From Cupriavidus pauculus (GTDB lineage Bacteria > Pseudomonadota > Gammaproteobacteria > Burkholderiales > Burkholderiaceae), in assembly GCF_008693385.1 (NCBI RefSeq), contig NZ_CP044067.1:2151501-2215500 (forward strand): a DNA stretch of 64,000 nt, written 5' to 3'. Made by a program: the position numbers and the translations under genes. Numbering within the stretch: the first letter of the stretch is position 1; every line of letters starts with the position of its first letter. This document shows, one piece after another, positions 51,483-61,172 of this stretch. The notes under the pieces are model-generated. The model was not told where the DNA came from. It worked only from the letters and a program-made list of their open reading frames with translations, and did not search any database.

Positions 51483-52349
51483 TCAGCCGAGCGTCGCCCA
51501 GCCCTGCATGGCCTGGCCGCCGGCATCGTCGCCGGTCCACAGCAGCACGCGGCCCGGTGTAGCCGGATCGGGCGCCCCACCCACGGTGACGGTATCGATA
51601 TGGAACAACGGCGCCAGCCCGCGGAAGCCGAACGTCTTCACGCGTGCGCCGGGCTGTTCCTGCCGCAGCAATTCCAGCATGAGCGTGGCCTGCAACGGGC
51701 CATGCACGATCAGTCCCGGGTAGCCCTCCACATCGCGCACGTACTCCAGATCGTAGTGAATGCGGTGGCCGTTGAACGTCAGCGCCGAGTAGCGGAACAG
51801 CAGCACCGGGTCGGCCTGCAGCGTGCGCTGCCATTGCGCGCGGTGCTCCAGGCGCGGACGCGGCGGCATCGGCAGGCCCGGTTCGGCTGCCGCGCGGTAG
51901 ACGATATCGTGGCGCTCGTCGATCGCCGTCTTGCCGTTGACGGTCAGCGCATGATCGACCGTCACGAAATACAGCTCGCCCGATCGGCCGCTCTTGTGCG
52001 TGACATCGCGGATCGTTGACGTGCGCGTGACCGTATCGCCGACGCGCAGCGGCGCGTGGAACGCGATCTCGCTGCCCGCCCACATGCGGCGCGGCAGCGG
52101 CACGGGCGGCAGAAAGCCGCCGAGGCGGGTATGGCCATCGGGGCCCAGCGTCTCCTGCGGCGCGCGCGGCAGGAAATAGAGCCAGTGCCACAGCGGCGGC
52201 AGCGGCCCCGCGGCCAGCGCGTCGCCATCTAGGTTGAACGTGGCGGCCAGCGACAGCACCGGTTCGGGGGCGAGGATCTCGGTGCGCGATTCGCTGCGGC
52301 CGATCCATTCGCGGAGGTGGGCCAGCGTTTTCTCTTCAGTCATGGTCAT
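51483..52349 (-). CDS. MaoC-type hydratase (mesaconyl-C4-CoA / 3-methylfumaryl-CoA hydratase-like)
   Basis: Protein of 288 residues with double hotdog architecture. Features: PLPPLWHWLYFLP, then PRRMWAGSEIAFHAPLRVGD and the catalytic-type ALTFNGHRIHYD. Closest known functions are hydration of mesaconyl-C4-CoA-type thioesters and FAS1-like dehydratases. Last gene of the ACAD-PrpD-hydratase operon. Confidence 0.85.
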   Translation of the reverse strand: MTMTEEKTLAHLREWIGRSESRTEILAPEPVLSLAATFNLDGDALAAGPLPPLWHWLYFLPRAPQETLGPDGHTRLGGFLPPVPLPRRMWAGSEIAFHAPLRVGDTVTRTSTIRDVTHKSGRSGELYFVTVDHALTVNGKTAIDERHDIVYRAAAEPGLPMPPRPRLEHRAQWQRTLQADPVLLFRYSALTFNGHRIHYDLEYVRDVEGYPGLIVHGPLQATLMLELLRQEQPGARVKTFGFRGLAPLFHIDTVTVGGAPDPATPGRVLLWTGDDAGGQAMQGWATLG

Positions 52350-52367
52350 CGTGTCTGGTAGTCGATA

Positions 52368-53753
52368 TCAGCGGGCGGCAGGCAGCCAGTTGCGGACATC
52401 GGCCTCGGCGTCGAGGCGCCATGTCCGCGCAATGATCGCGCGCATCTCGGCCTCGCTGGCACCGTGACGGAACGCGCCGAGCTGAATGGCCTTGGCCTCG
52501 AGCTCGGGGCGCGACAGCGTGTTGTCGGGGTCGCCCTTGGGTACATCCACGCGCGCCTCGAGCGTGCGGCCATCGGTGGTGTGCACGGTCACGCGGCCGA
52601 TCCACTGGCGCGGATACGCGGCATTGATCTCCTCGTCGAGCACCATCTCCACCTTGTCGCGGAATGCCGCCACGCGTGCGTCCTGCAGGGCCTGGGTCTC
52701 GAACTCGCCGAGGCCCGCGTGCGCATGCACGGCCACAAGCCCGAGCACCGTCCCCATCGAGAACTTGGCCTGATGGATCGTGGTGGGATTGACGACGGGG
52801 CCCAGTACGTCGATCGCCCCCTGATGCACGTGCGCGGTGACCTTTGCGATCTGCTCAGCGGCAATGCCGTCGCGGCGCACGAGCGCGGCCAGCGCGTCGG
52901 CGGCCGGATGGGTATGGCGGCACGAGGCGAAGTACTTGAACGAGGTTTCCGCCGTGGCCCAGCGCGTGCCGAGGCCATCGGTCAGCGCCGCCGGGTTGGC
53001 GTCGCTCGACATGCCGGCCGCCATGCCCTGCGCGCCTTCGAGAATGCGTCTGGCGCCCGTGAAGCCCGCGCGCGCGAGCCATGCGGATTGCAGGCCGTCG
53101 GCCGCGGCCTTCGCCGTATGTAACTGCTTGGAGTCGGCGGCGTCGCGCAGGAACTCCCATAAGCCCGCGGCCTGCGTGCCGGCGGTGCCGAGCGCCTGGT
53201 TGATACCCTCGGCATCGAGGCCGAACAGCTTGGCCACGGCGGCCGCCGCGGCGAGCGTGCCGACGGTGCCGGTGGTATGGAACACGCGATAGTGGGAGCG
53301 GCCCATGAATTCGCCGATACGGATGCCGGCCTCGTAGCCCGCGATCGAGGCGAGCAGCACGTCCCTGCCGCTGCGCCCTTCGGCCTGCGCGGCGGCGAGC
53401 ACGGGCGGAAACACCACGGCGGCAGGATGCAGCACGGAGCCGTTGTGCACGTCGTCCTGCTCGACCACGTGCGACGACGCGCCGTTGATCAGCGCCGCGA
53501 AGTAGGGCGAGGTCCGGCGTCGGTCAACGAGGACCTCGGCGTCGCCGGTGCCGGGTCCCATCGCGCCCGCGAACTCCTGCAGGCGGCGGATCGCGGGCGC
53601 ATCCTTGCCCGCGATGGCCGAGGCGATCCAGTCGAGATACAGGTCCTTGGTGCGCTCGACTACGGGAGCCGGCACGTCGGAGAGCTTCAGGTTGGCCAGG
53701 AATTCGCAGAGCTGGCGCGTGGGGTAGGTGGCCTCGCTGGAGGACAGGGTCAT
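52368..53753 (-). CDS. MmgE/PrpD family protein
   Basis: Protein of 461 residues. Family motifs: LYLDWIASAIAGKDAPAI near the N-terminus, INGASSHVVEQDDVHNGSV and KYFASCRHTHPAADAL. Relatives include 2-methylcitrate dehydratase, cis-aconitate decarboxylase and iminodisuccinate epimerase. The neighbourhood with a mesaconyl-type hydratase favours a branched dicarboxylate pathway, by inference. 18 bp before the hydratase gene. Confidence 0.9.
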   Translation of the reverse strand: MTLSSSEATYPTRQLCEFLANLKLSDVPAPVVERTKDLYLDWIASAIAGKDAPAIRRLQEFAGAMGPGTGDAEVLVDRRRTSPYFAALINGASSHVVEQDDVHNGSVLHPAAVVFPPVLAAAQAEGRSGRDVLLASIAGYEAGIRIGEFMGRSHYRVFHTTGTVGTLAAAAAVAKLFGLDAEGINQALGTAGTQAAGLWEFLRDAADSKQLHTAKAAADGLQSAWLARAGFTGARRILEGAQGMAAGMSSDANPAALTDGLGTRWATAETSFKYFASCRHTHPAADALAALVRRDGIAAEQIAKVTAHVHQGAIDVLGPVVNPTTIHQAKFSMGTVLGLVAVHAHAGLGEFETQALQDARVAAFRDKVEMVLDEEINAAYPRQWIGRVTVHTTDGRTLEARVDVPKGDPDNTLSRPELEAKAIQLGAFRHGASEAEMRAIIARTWRLDAEADVRNWLPAAR

Positions 53754-53770
53754 GGCGGGTGTCTCCTCGG

Positions 53771-53800
53771 AATCTCAGAACGATCAATCTCAGAACGATC
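53771..53800 (-). repeat. 15-bp tandem duplication spanning the acyl-CoA dehydrogenase stop codon
   Basis: AATCTCAGAACGATC in two perfect adjacent copies (53771-53785, 53786-53800). The gene stop (TGA, 53792-53790) lies in the second copy; the first copy is a non-coding echo. Confidence 0.9.
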
Positions 53801-54971
53801 GCGGCAGTTCCAGCACGTGTTCGGCCACGTACGACAGGATCAGATTGGTGGAGATCGGCGCCACCTGATACAGGCGCGTCTCGCGGAACTTGCGCTCGAT
53901 GTCGTACTCGGCGGCAAAACCGAACCCGCCATGCGTCTGGAGGCAGACATTGGCGGCCTCCCACGAGGCATCGGCCGCGAGCAGCTTGGCCATATTGGCT
54001 TCCTTGCCGCAGGGCTTGCCCGCATCGAATAGCTGCGCGGCACGATAGCGCATCAGGCTGGCCGCCTCGACGTTCACGAACGAACGCGCGATCGGGAACT
54101 GCACGCCCTGGTTCTGGCCGATGGGCCGGTCGAACACGATGCGCTCGCGGGCGTAGCCGCTGGCGCGATCGACGAACCAGTAGCCGTCGCCGATGCACTC
54201 GGCCGCGATCAGGATGCGCTCGGCGTTCAGGCCGTCGAGGATGTACTTGAGGCCGCGGCCTTCCTCGCCGATCAGGTTCTCGGCCGGAATCTCCAGATTA
54301 TCGAAGAACAGCTCGTTCGTCTCGTGGTTGACCATATTGCGGATCGGCCGGACCGTCAGGCCATTGCCGATGGCATCGCGCAGATCGACGACGAACACCG
54401 AGAGTCCTTCGGACTTGCGCTTGACCTGATCGAGCGGCGTCGTGCGCGCGAGCAGCAGCATCAGGTCCGAGTGCTGGACCCGCGAGATCCATACCTTCTG
54501 CCCGTTGACGACATAGCGGTCGCCCTTGCGCACCGCGGTGGTCTTGAGCTTGGTGGTATCGGTGCCGGTGGTCGGCTCGGTCACGGCCATCGACTGCATG
54601 CGCAGCTCGCCCGAAGCGATGCCGGGCAGCCAGCGTGCCTTCTGTTCCTCCGAACCATGGCGCAGCAGGCAGCCCATCACGTACATCTGGCCGTGGCACG
54701 CGCCCGAATTGCCGCCGCTGCGGTTGATCTCTTCCATGATCACCGATGCCGCGGTCAGCGGCAGGCCGGACCCGCCATAGGCCTCCGGGATCAGCGCGGA
54801 CAGCCAGCCCGCCTGGGTCAGCGCCTGCACGAATTCCTCGGGAAACGCACTTTGTTCCTCCACGCGCTGCCAGTAGGCGGAGTCGAACCCCTGGCAGAGG
54901 TCGCGGACGGCTTCCCGGATTTCGGGGTAGATCTGGTCGTGGTCCTGGGTTTGTTCCGGATTCGCTTGCAT
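53790..54971 (-). CDS. Acyl-CoA dehydrogenase
   Basis: FAD-dependent dehydrogenase of 393 residues with the three-part ACAD fold. Signatures: AVTEPTTGTDTTKLKTTA (substrate/FAD region), WISRVQHSDLM, and GGFGFAAEYDIERKFRE. The Glu of the GLNAER helix corresponds to the catalytic base position of isovaleryl-CoA dehydrogenase-like members. First gene of the operon with PrpD and the hydratase; divergent from the TctC binding protein. Confidence 0.92.
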   Translation of the reverse strand: MQANPEQTQDHDQIYPEIREAVRDLCQGFDSAYWQRVEEQSAFPEEFVQALTQAGWLSALIPEAYGGSGLPLTAASVIMEEINRSGGNSGACHGQMYVMGCLLRHGSEEQKARWLPGIASGELRMQSMAVTEPTTGTDTTKLKTTAVRKGDRYVVNGQKVWISRVQHSDLMLLLARTTPLDQVKRKSEGLSVFVVDLRDAIGNGLTVRPIRNMVNHETNELFFDNLEIPAENLIGEEGRGLKYILDGLNAERILIAAECIGDGYWFVDRASGYARERIVFDRPIGQNQGVQFPIARSFVNVEAASLMRYRAAQLFDAGKPCGKEANMAKLLAADASWEAANVCLQTHGGFGFAAEYDIERKFRETRLYQVAPISTNLILSYVAEHVLELPRSF

Positions 54972-55195
54972 TGGGGGCCTGTGTTGGCGTTGGGTCGTTC
55001 GGATTATTCCCGAGCCCCCGTCTCGCGAAAATTCGGATTTGCGAAAGCACGGCTTAGGGATGAATTTAGGGGGGGCGCTGGGGACAACCCTAGGTTTCCG
55101 CGCCGACGTGCGCAGCCTTCGGCAAATCGGAATTGCGTGAGCCGGCGATTCCTTTCACGCTCGCTCGATATGTCATAACAACCGTAGGAGACTTC

Positions 55196-56206
55196 ATGAC
55201 CGCTTCGCGCATCCCTGCCATGCCCCCCTTCACCGCCATGACTTGCGCCCTGGCCGTCGCCGCGGCGGCCGCCTTGCCCGCGACCGGCCATGCGGCAGAC
55301 CCCTTCCCGTCGCGCCCGATCACGATGGTCGTGCCGTTCGCGGCGGGCGGTCCCACCGACGTGGTGGCGCGGTCCGTCGCCGCCGCCATGTCCAGGTCGC
55401 TGGGCCAGAGCGTGGTCGTCGAGAACCGGCTCGGGGCGGGCGGCACGGTGTCGGCGGCCTATGTGGCCAAGGCCGCGCCCGATGGCTACACGATCCTGAT
55501 CCACCATAACGGCATGGCCACGGCGCCGGCGCTCTATTCGAAGCTGCCGTACAAGCCGCTGTCGGACTTCTCGTTCGTCGGCCAGGTGGCCGACGTGCCG
55601 ATGACGCTGCTGGGCCGGCACGACCTCCCCGCCAACACGCTGCCCGAGCTCGTCAGCTATATCCAGAAGAACCAGAGCAAGGTGAACCTCGCCAATGCGG
55701 GCCTGGGCGCGGTGTCGCAGCTGTGCGGCATGCTGTTCCAGAAGGCGATCGGGGTGGAGCTGCAGACCATTCCCTATCAGGGTACCGCGCCGGCGCTGAC
55801 CGCGCTGCTGGGCGGGCAGGTGGACGTCCTGTGCGACCAGACCACGCAGACGCTGCCGCACATCAAGGCGGAGAAGGTCAAGCTGTATGGCGTGACCACG
55901 GCCCAGCGCATCGCGGCGCTCCCCAATACGCCGACGCTGCGCGAGGGTGGCCTCAAGGACTTCGAGGTCAAGGTGTGGCACGGCATCTATGCGCCCAAGG
56001 GCACGCCGCCGGCGGTCATCGACAAGCTCGACGGCGCGCTCAAGACCGCCCTGAAGGACGCTGCGGTGGTCAGGCGCATGCAGGAGCTCGGCGCGGTGAT
56101 CGTGCCCGAGGACAAGCAGACCCCCGAGGGACTGCGGACATGGCTGGCCTCCGAGATCGACAAATGGTCGCCGATCATCAAGGCAGCAGGCGTGAAAGCG
56201 GACTGA
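55196..56206 (+). CDS. Tripartite tricarboxylate transporter substrate-binding protein (Bug/TctC)
   Basis: Periplasmic binding protein of 336 residues. Signal peptide ends at ATGHAADPFP; Bug signatures are YPSRPI-like FPSRPITMVVPFAAGGPTD and QVDVLCDQ. TAGGAG precedes ATG 55196. No membrane TctA/B genes are near. Divergence from the dehydrogenase operon suggests it binds that pathway's substrate. Confidence 0.93.
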   Translation: MTASRIPAMPPFTAMTCALAVAAAAALPATGHAADPFPSRPITMVVPFAAGGPTDVVARSVAAAMSRSLGQSVVVENRLGAGGTVSAAYVAKAAPDGYTILIHHNGMATAPALYSKLPYKPLSDFSFVGQVADVPMTLLGRHDLPANTLPELVSYIQKNQSKVNLANAGLGAVSQLCGMLFQKAIGVELQTIPYQGTAPALTALLGGQVDVLCDQTTQTLPHIKAEKVKLYGVTTAQRIAALPNTPTLREGGLKDFEVKVWHGIYAPKGTPPAVIDKLDGALKTALKDAAVVRRMQELGAVIVPEDKQTPEGLRTWLASEIDKWSPIIKAAGVKAD

Positions 56207-56251
56207 CGGCCGACCGCGGGCACCGCGGGCCGAGCGCGGCGCGGACCGGGA

Positions 56252-57154
56252 TCAGACCGGTTCGCGCGCCGCCTCCGCCAGATATTTCACGAGGGTCTCC
56301 GCGAACTGCGGCAGTTCGCGGCCCGGACGGCGGCACAGGCGCAGTTCACGCCGCGCCCATTCGTCCTCCAGCGGGATGAAACGCAGCACCTTGCGGCTCG
56401 CGTAACGCCGGGCACAACTGTTCGGCACGATCGCGATGCCCGCCCCGGCTTCGACCATACGGCACACCGCGTCGAAGCTGCCCACCTGGATGCGCAGGCT
56501 GATGCGCTTGCCCATACCGCTCGCAATGCGGTCCAGAAAGCTCTGGATCGCCGAGAACTGGTTGAGACCCACGAACCGGCACGTATCGAGCAGATCGGCG
56601 AAATGCAGCCGCTTGAAGTCCCGCAGCGGGTGGTTGACCGGCGCGATGACGATCAGTTCGTCGCTGCACAGCTGCATGACGTCGAGGTCGGCCGTGGCCA
56701 CCTCGCCCGCCACGATGCCGAGGTCCGCCGCTCCCGCGCTCACTGCCGACACGATCTCCGCCGACAGGTGCTCCTCCAGTTCGATATCGACATCGGCGTT
56801 CTCCGAAAGAAAGCGCGAGAGGGCGGTGGCGAGGAACGAGTTGGTCGCGGTGGTATTGGCCAGCAGGCGCACGCGGCCCTTCACGCCCTTGGCATACGGG
56901 CGCAGGTCCGAGTGCAGGCACTCGAGCTGCCGGAACACCTCGCGCGCATGGCGCAGCAGTTCGTCGCCGGCCGGCGTCAGCCGCACGCCCTTGACCTGCC
57001 GGATCAGCAGCTGGGTCTGGAAACTCTCCTCCAGCTGTTTGATACGCGTGCTGGCAGCGGGCAGCGAGAGAAAGCTGCGCTCGGCCGCGCGCGTGAGGTT
57101 CTCGGTCTCGCCCACGTTCAGGAACAGCCGCAGGTCGGTAAGGTCGTAGTGCAT
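56252..57154 (-). CDS. LysR family transcriptional regulator
   Basis: Regulator of 300 residues. The N-terminal helix-turn-helix is in residues 1-60 (ENLTRAAERSFLSLPAASTR) and the effector-binding domain spans about 90-295. It converges on the TctC gene and is the likely regulator of the catabolic block. Confidence 0.92.
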   Translation of the reverse strand: MHYDLTDLRLFLNVGETENLTRAAERSFLSLPAASTRIKQLEESFQTQLLIRQVKGVRLTPAGDELLRHAREVFRQLECLHSDLRPYAKGVKGRVRLLANTTATNSFLATALSRFLSENADVDIELEEHLSAEIVSAVSAGAADLGIVAGEVATADLDVMQLCSDELIVIAPVNHPLRDFKRLHFADLLDTCRFVGLNQFSAIQSFLDRIASGMGKRISLRIQVGSFDAVCRMVEAGAGIAIVPNSCARRYASRKVLRFIPLEDEWARRELRLCRRPGRELPQFAETLVKYLAEAAREPV

Positions 57155-57869
57155 GGGCGGATATCGTTATGACCGAAGTCGCTATTTGGCTATGCGGCGA
57201 TGTTGCGTTGCAGCGTCGCCACGCATTGATCCACTGCGGGCCCATTTGGCATGCAACCTGCTGTAGCGCAGACAGGATTCTGCCTGACGTTGCGCGCGCA
57301 CCCTACCGGTGCGTGATTCCACATGACGATCATGGGTTAATGCATCGACGCACCGTGCATGCGCACGTCGTGCGTTTTCGCAAAGCGGGATGGTAGCGCG
57401 CGAGACTCCACCATTCGCATTGCATTGGCATGAGCGCACTCAACCTAATGGCGTTCATGCTTGTAGGGAATTGGCTGACAGCGATGTAGGCGGGGAACGT
57501 TTTTCGCGCAGGCGTTACAAACCGTTAGCCTTCCCGGATATGCATCTTGTGCTGGAAAGGTGTAAGGTGTGTCACAAGCATGGTCAATGGCCCGTCGCGT
57601 GCGAGTCAGGATCGCGAGTGTCAGTTTTCATCGATGCTCATGAGCGAAGCGCGCAGCGTGATGTCGTTATGCATTTCATCACGTTGCAGGCGTCAACTCC
57701 GATCTCACCTCTGCCGTTATTTGACTATGATGAAGTAAAGACTTCGCAACATGGCAAGTCCGTCAAGCCGGGGTGATGGAGTCAGCGTTGCCGCGAAGTC
57801 TGCTGGGGGAGTAGAACATCTTCTTCGCCTCGGAGGTGGACTCTGGTGGGACTCTGACGGGAGTGAGGT
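57155..57869. other. Long intergenic region upstream of prkA
   Basis: 715 bp between the LysR gene and prkA. The GC and codon pattern do not support a protein gene; an open stretch at 57390-57776 has no recognisable features. It contains the possible sigma-54 promoter at 57247. GGGAGTGAGGT just before 57870 is the prkA ribosome site. Confidence 0.5.
57247..57262 (+). promoter_or_regulatory. Possible sigma-54 promoter TGGCATG-N4-CTGCT
   Basis: GG (57248-57249) and GC (60-61 of the same block) are separated by 10 bp, matching -24/-12 geometry, with TGGCAtG and cTGCt close to consensus. It faces prkA but is about 610 bp away, implying a long leader. E. coli yeaGH is known to be sigma-54 dependent, which supports the idea. 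Confidence 0.35.
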
Positions 57870-59792
57870 ATGGACATTTTTGGCCACTACGCCACGCGGT
57901 TCGAAGCACGCAAGGAAGAGGAGTACACGATCCAGGAGTACCTGGAGATCTGCAAGAAGGACACCTCTGCCTATGCCACTGCGGCGGAACGCATGCTCGC
58001 CGCAATAGGACAACCCGAACTCGTGGACACACACCACGATCCGCGGTTGTCGCGACTGTTCTTCAACAAGGTCATCCGGGTTTATCCGGCGTTCCGCGAC
58101 TTCTACGGAATGGAGGACACGATCGAACAGATCGTCTCCTTCTTCAAGCACGCGGCGCAGGGCCTCGAAGAACGCAAGCAGATCCTCTATCTGTTGGGCC
58201 CTCCCGGAGGCGGCAAATCGTCGCTGGCCGAGAAGCTCAAGGCGCTGATGGAGGAGGTTCCCATCTACGCGCTCAAGGGCTCGCCCATCCATGAATCGCC
58301 GCTCGGGCTGTTCTCGCCCGACGAAGACGGCAAGATTCTGGAGGAGGACTATGGCATTCCGGTGCGCTACCTGAATACCATTCCCTCGCCGTGGGCCGTC
58401 AAGCGTCTGCACGAGTTCAACGGCGACATCACGAAGTTCCGCGTGGTGAAGCTGCGTCCGTCTGTGCTGGCGCAGATCGCGATCGCGAAAACGGAGCCTG
58501 GCGATGAAAACAACCAGGATATCTCCTCGCTGGTCGGCAAGGTTGACATTCGCAAGCTGGAGGACTTCCCGCAGGACGATCCGGATGCCTATTCCTATTC
58601 CGGCGGACTTTGCCTGGCCAACCGTGGCCTTCTCGAGTTCGTCGAAATGTTCAAGGCGCCCATCAAGGTCCTGCACCCGCTGCTGACTGCCACGCAGGAA
58701 GGCAACTACAAGGGTACGGAAGGCTTCGGCGCGATTCCGTTCGATGGCGTCATCCTCGCGCACTCGAACGAAGCCGAATGGCAGAGCTTCAAGGCCGACA
58801 AGAACAACGAGGCATTCCTCGACCGGATCTATATCGTGAAGGTGCCGTACTGCCTGCGCGTGTCCGACGAGGTGAAGATCTACGACAAGCTCTTGCGTAG
58901 CAGCTCGCTGTCCGCGGCGCCCAACGCGCCGAACACGCTGAAGATGATGGCGCAGTTCGCGGTGCTCACGCGTATCAAGGAGCCCGAGAACTCGAACGTC
59001 TTCTCCAAGATGCGCGTGTACGACGGCGAGAGCCTGAAGGACGTGGATCCGAAAGCGAAGTCGTATCAGGAGTATCGCGACTACGCTGGCATCGACGAAG
59101 GCATGAACGGCTTGTCGACGCGCTTCGCGTTCAAGGTACTGTCCAAGGTCTTCAACTTCGACAATACCGAGGTGGCGGCCAATCCGGTGCACCTGCTCTA
59201 CGTGCTCGAGCAACAGATCGAACGCGAGCAGTTCCCGCCGGAACAGGAAGCCAAGCTGCTGTCGTATATCAAGGAGTACCTGACCACGCCGTTCGTGGAG
59301 TTCATCGGCAAGGAAATCCAGACCGCTTATCTGGAGTCCTATTCCGAGTATGGCCAGAACATCTTCGACCGCTACGTGGTGTTTGCCGATCTGTGGATCC
59401 AGGACCAGGAGTACCGCGATCCGAATACCGGCGAAATCCTTGACCGCAATGCGCTGAACGATGAGCTCGAGAAGGTGGAGAAGCCCGCGGGGATTTCGAA
59501 TCCCAAGGACTTCCGCAACGAGATCGTGAACTTCGTGCTGCGCGCGCGGGCGAACAACGGCGGCAAGAATCCGGTGTGGACCAGCTACGAGAAGCTGAGG
59601 ATGGTGATCGAGAAGCGGATGTTCTCCACCACGGAGGATCTGCTGCCCGTGATCTCGTTCAATGCCAAGTCGTCGCGCGAGGACCAGGACAAGCACGAGA
59701 ACTTCGTCAACCGCATGGTGGAGAAAGGATATACGCCGAAGCAGGTGCGTTTGCTGGTCGAGTGGTATCTGCGAGTCAGGAAATCGTCGTAA
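57870..59792 (+). CDS. prkA: PrkA / YeaG serine protein kinase
   Basis: Protein of 640 residues. The N-terminal AAA+ module has Walker A LGPPGGGKSS (110-118) and the C-terminal part is the PrkA kinase-like domain (QTAYLESYSEYGQNIFDRYV, then RDPNTGEILDR). Members link nutrient stress to metabolism. First gene of the conserved PrkA-YeaH-SpoVR trio. Confidence 0.96.
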   Translation: MDIFGHYATRFEARKEEEYTIQEYLEICKKDTSAYATAAERMLAAIGQPELVDTHHDPRLSRLFFNKVIRVYPAFRDFYGMEDTIEQIVSFFKHAAQGLEERKQILYLLGPPGGGKSSLAEKLKALMEEVPIYALKGSPIHESPLGLFSPDEDGKILEEDYGIPVRYLNTIPSPWAVKRLHEFNGDITKFRVVKLRPSVLAQIAIAKTEPGDENNQDISSLVGKVDIRKLEDFPQDDPDAYSYSGGLCLANRGLLEFVEMFKAPIKVLHPLLTATQEGNYKGTEGFGAIPFDGVILAHSNEAEWQSFKADKNNEAFLDRIYIVKVPYCLRVSDEVKIYDKLLRSSSLSAAPNAPNTLKMMAQFAVLTRIKEPENSNVFSKMRVYDGESLKDVDPKAKSYQEYRDYAGIDEGMNGLSTRFAFKVLSKVFNFDNTEVAANPVHLLYVLEQQIEREQFPPEQEAKLLSYIKEYLTTPFVEFIGKEIQTAYLESYSEYGQNIFDRYVVFADLWIQDQEYRDPNTGEILDRNALNDELEKVEKPAGISNPKDFRNEIVNFVLRARANNGGKNPVWTSYEKLRMVIEKRMFSTTEDLLPVISFNAKSSREDQDKHENFVNRMVEKGYTPKQVRLLVEWYLRVRKSS

Positions 59793-59879
59793 TACACTTC
59801 ACGAGACCGTCTGGAAATGAAGCGAAGCAGTTCTGAACTCAGCAGATGCTTTTCCGGGCGGTCTCCATAAAGGCGGCTT

Positions 59880-61154
59880 ATGGCTACGGTCATCGACAGA
59901 CGCGAAAACGGCGGCAACAAAAGCGCCGTCAATCAGCAACGCTTCATCAAGCGGTACCGGGAGCAGATTCGGCAAGCGGTGGCGAAGGCGGTGTCCGGCC
60001 GCAAGATCATGGACATCGAGCAGAGCGGCCAGGTCTCGATCCCGGTCAAGGATATTTCCGAGCCCATCTTCCACCACGGTCAGGGCGGTCGGCGGGAATG
60101 GATTCATCCCGGCAACAAGAAGTTCGTCCGCGGCGATAGCTTCGATCGCCAGCAGCAGGGCAGCGGCGGTGGTGGCTCCCGCGCGAGCGACAGCGGCGAG
60201 GGCGAGGACGATTTCGTCTTCACGCTATCGCGCGAGGACTTCCTGAACTTCTTCTTCGAGGACATGGCGCTGCCGGACCTGGCCAAGCGTCACCTCGCCA
60301 AGATTACCGACGTGCGCAAGGTGCGCGCCGGCTACTCCATCGATGGCACGCCGTCCAATCTGTCGATCCTGCGCACGATGCGCAGTTCGCTGGGACGCCG
60401 TATCGCGCTGTCGAGCCCCTACCAGAAACGCCTGCGCGATCTCGAGCTCGAGTATTCGGAAGAACTCGAGAAGGGCGAGCCGTACTCCGAGTACGCGCTG
60501 GCGCTGCAGGAGAAGATGAAGCATCTGCGCGCGCAGGTCGATCGCGTGCCGTTCATCGAGAAGCTGGACCTGCGCTACAACAACCGCGTGCTGAAGAAGC
60601 GTCCGCAGGCGCAGGCGGTGATGTTCTGCCTCATGGACGTCTCCGGCTCCATGGACGAGAGCCGCAAGGATCTCGCCAAGCGGTTCTTCATGCTGCTTTA
60701 TCTCTTCCTCAAGCGGAACTACGAACGCATCGACGTCGTGTTCATTCGCCACCATACCGTGGCGAAGGAAGTCGAGGAGGAAGACTTCTTCCACTCGCGC
60801 GAGTCGGGCGGCACCGTGGTGTCGAGCGCGCTCAAGCTGATGGTCGAGGTGATCCACGATCGCTATCCGCCGGGGCAGTGGAATATCTACTGCGCGCAGG
60901 CATCGGACGGCGACAACTGGGCCGGCGATTCGGAGCTGTGCGGCCGCCTGCTGCGCGAGTCGATCCTGCCGCTGGTGCAGTACTACGCGTACGTGGAGGT
61001 GGCGTCGGAGGAACCACAGAACCTCTGGGAGGAGTACATGACCGTGAAGGGCCAGTTCGAGCACTTCGCGATGCAACGGATCATCGGCGCCGACGAGATC
61101 TATCCGGTGCTGCACGATCTCTTCCAGAAGCGCGCGGCCTGGCCGGCGCGGTAG
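59880..61154 (+). CDS. yeaH: YeaH / DUF444 protein with VWA domain
   Basis: Protein of 424 residues. A basic, Gly/Ser-rich N-terminal half (about 1-110) precedes a von Willebrand A-like domain with MIDAS motif DVSGSMDES. Always found between PrkA and SpoVR homologues; partner of the kinase under starvation. 87 bp after prkA. Confidence 0.95.
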   Translation: MATVIDRRENGGNKSAVNQQRFIKRYREQIRQAVAKAVSGRKIMDIEQSGQVSIPVKDISEPIFHHGQGGRREWIHPGNKKFVRGDSFDRQQQGSGGGGSRASDSGEGEDDFVFTLSREDFLNFFFEDMALPDLAKRHLAKITDVRKVRAGYSIDGTPSNLSILRTMRSSLGRRIALSSPYQKRLRDLELEYSEELEKGEPYSEYALALQEKMKHLRAQVDRVPFIEKLDLRYNNRVLKKRPQAQAVMFCLMDVSGSMDESRKDLAKRFFMLLYLFLKRNYERIDVVFIRHHTVAKEVEEEDFFHSRESGGTVVSSALKLMVEVIHDRYPPGQWNIYCAQASDGDNWAGDSELCGRLLRESILPLVQYYAYVEVASEEPQNLWEEYMTVKGQFEHFAMQRIIGADEIYPVLHDLFQKRAAWPAR

Positions 61155-61172
61155 CTTTTATCGGGGAAGCAT

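Noticed and set aside
57390..57776. Possible 128-residue gene in the prkA upstream region
   Set aside because: No family features, weak start context and low-complexity composition; cannot be separated from chance.
57717..59696. Open frame of 659 codons opposite prkA
   Set aside because: Antisense shadow of prkA with no recognisable features.
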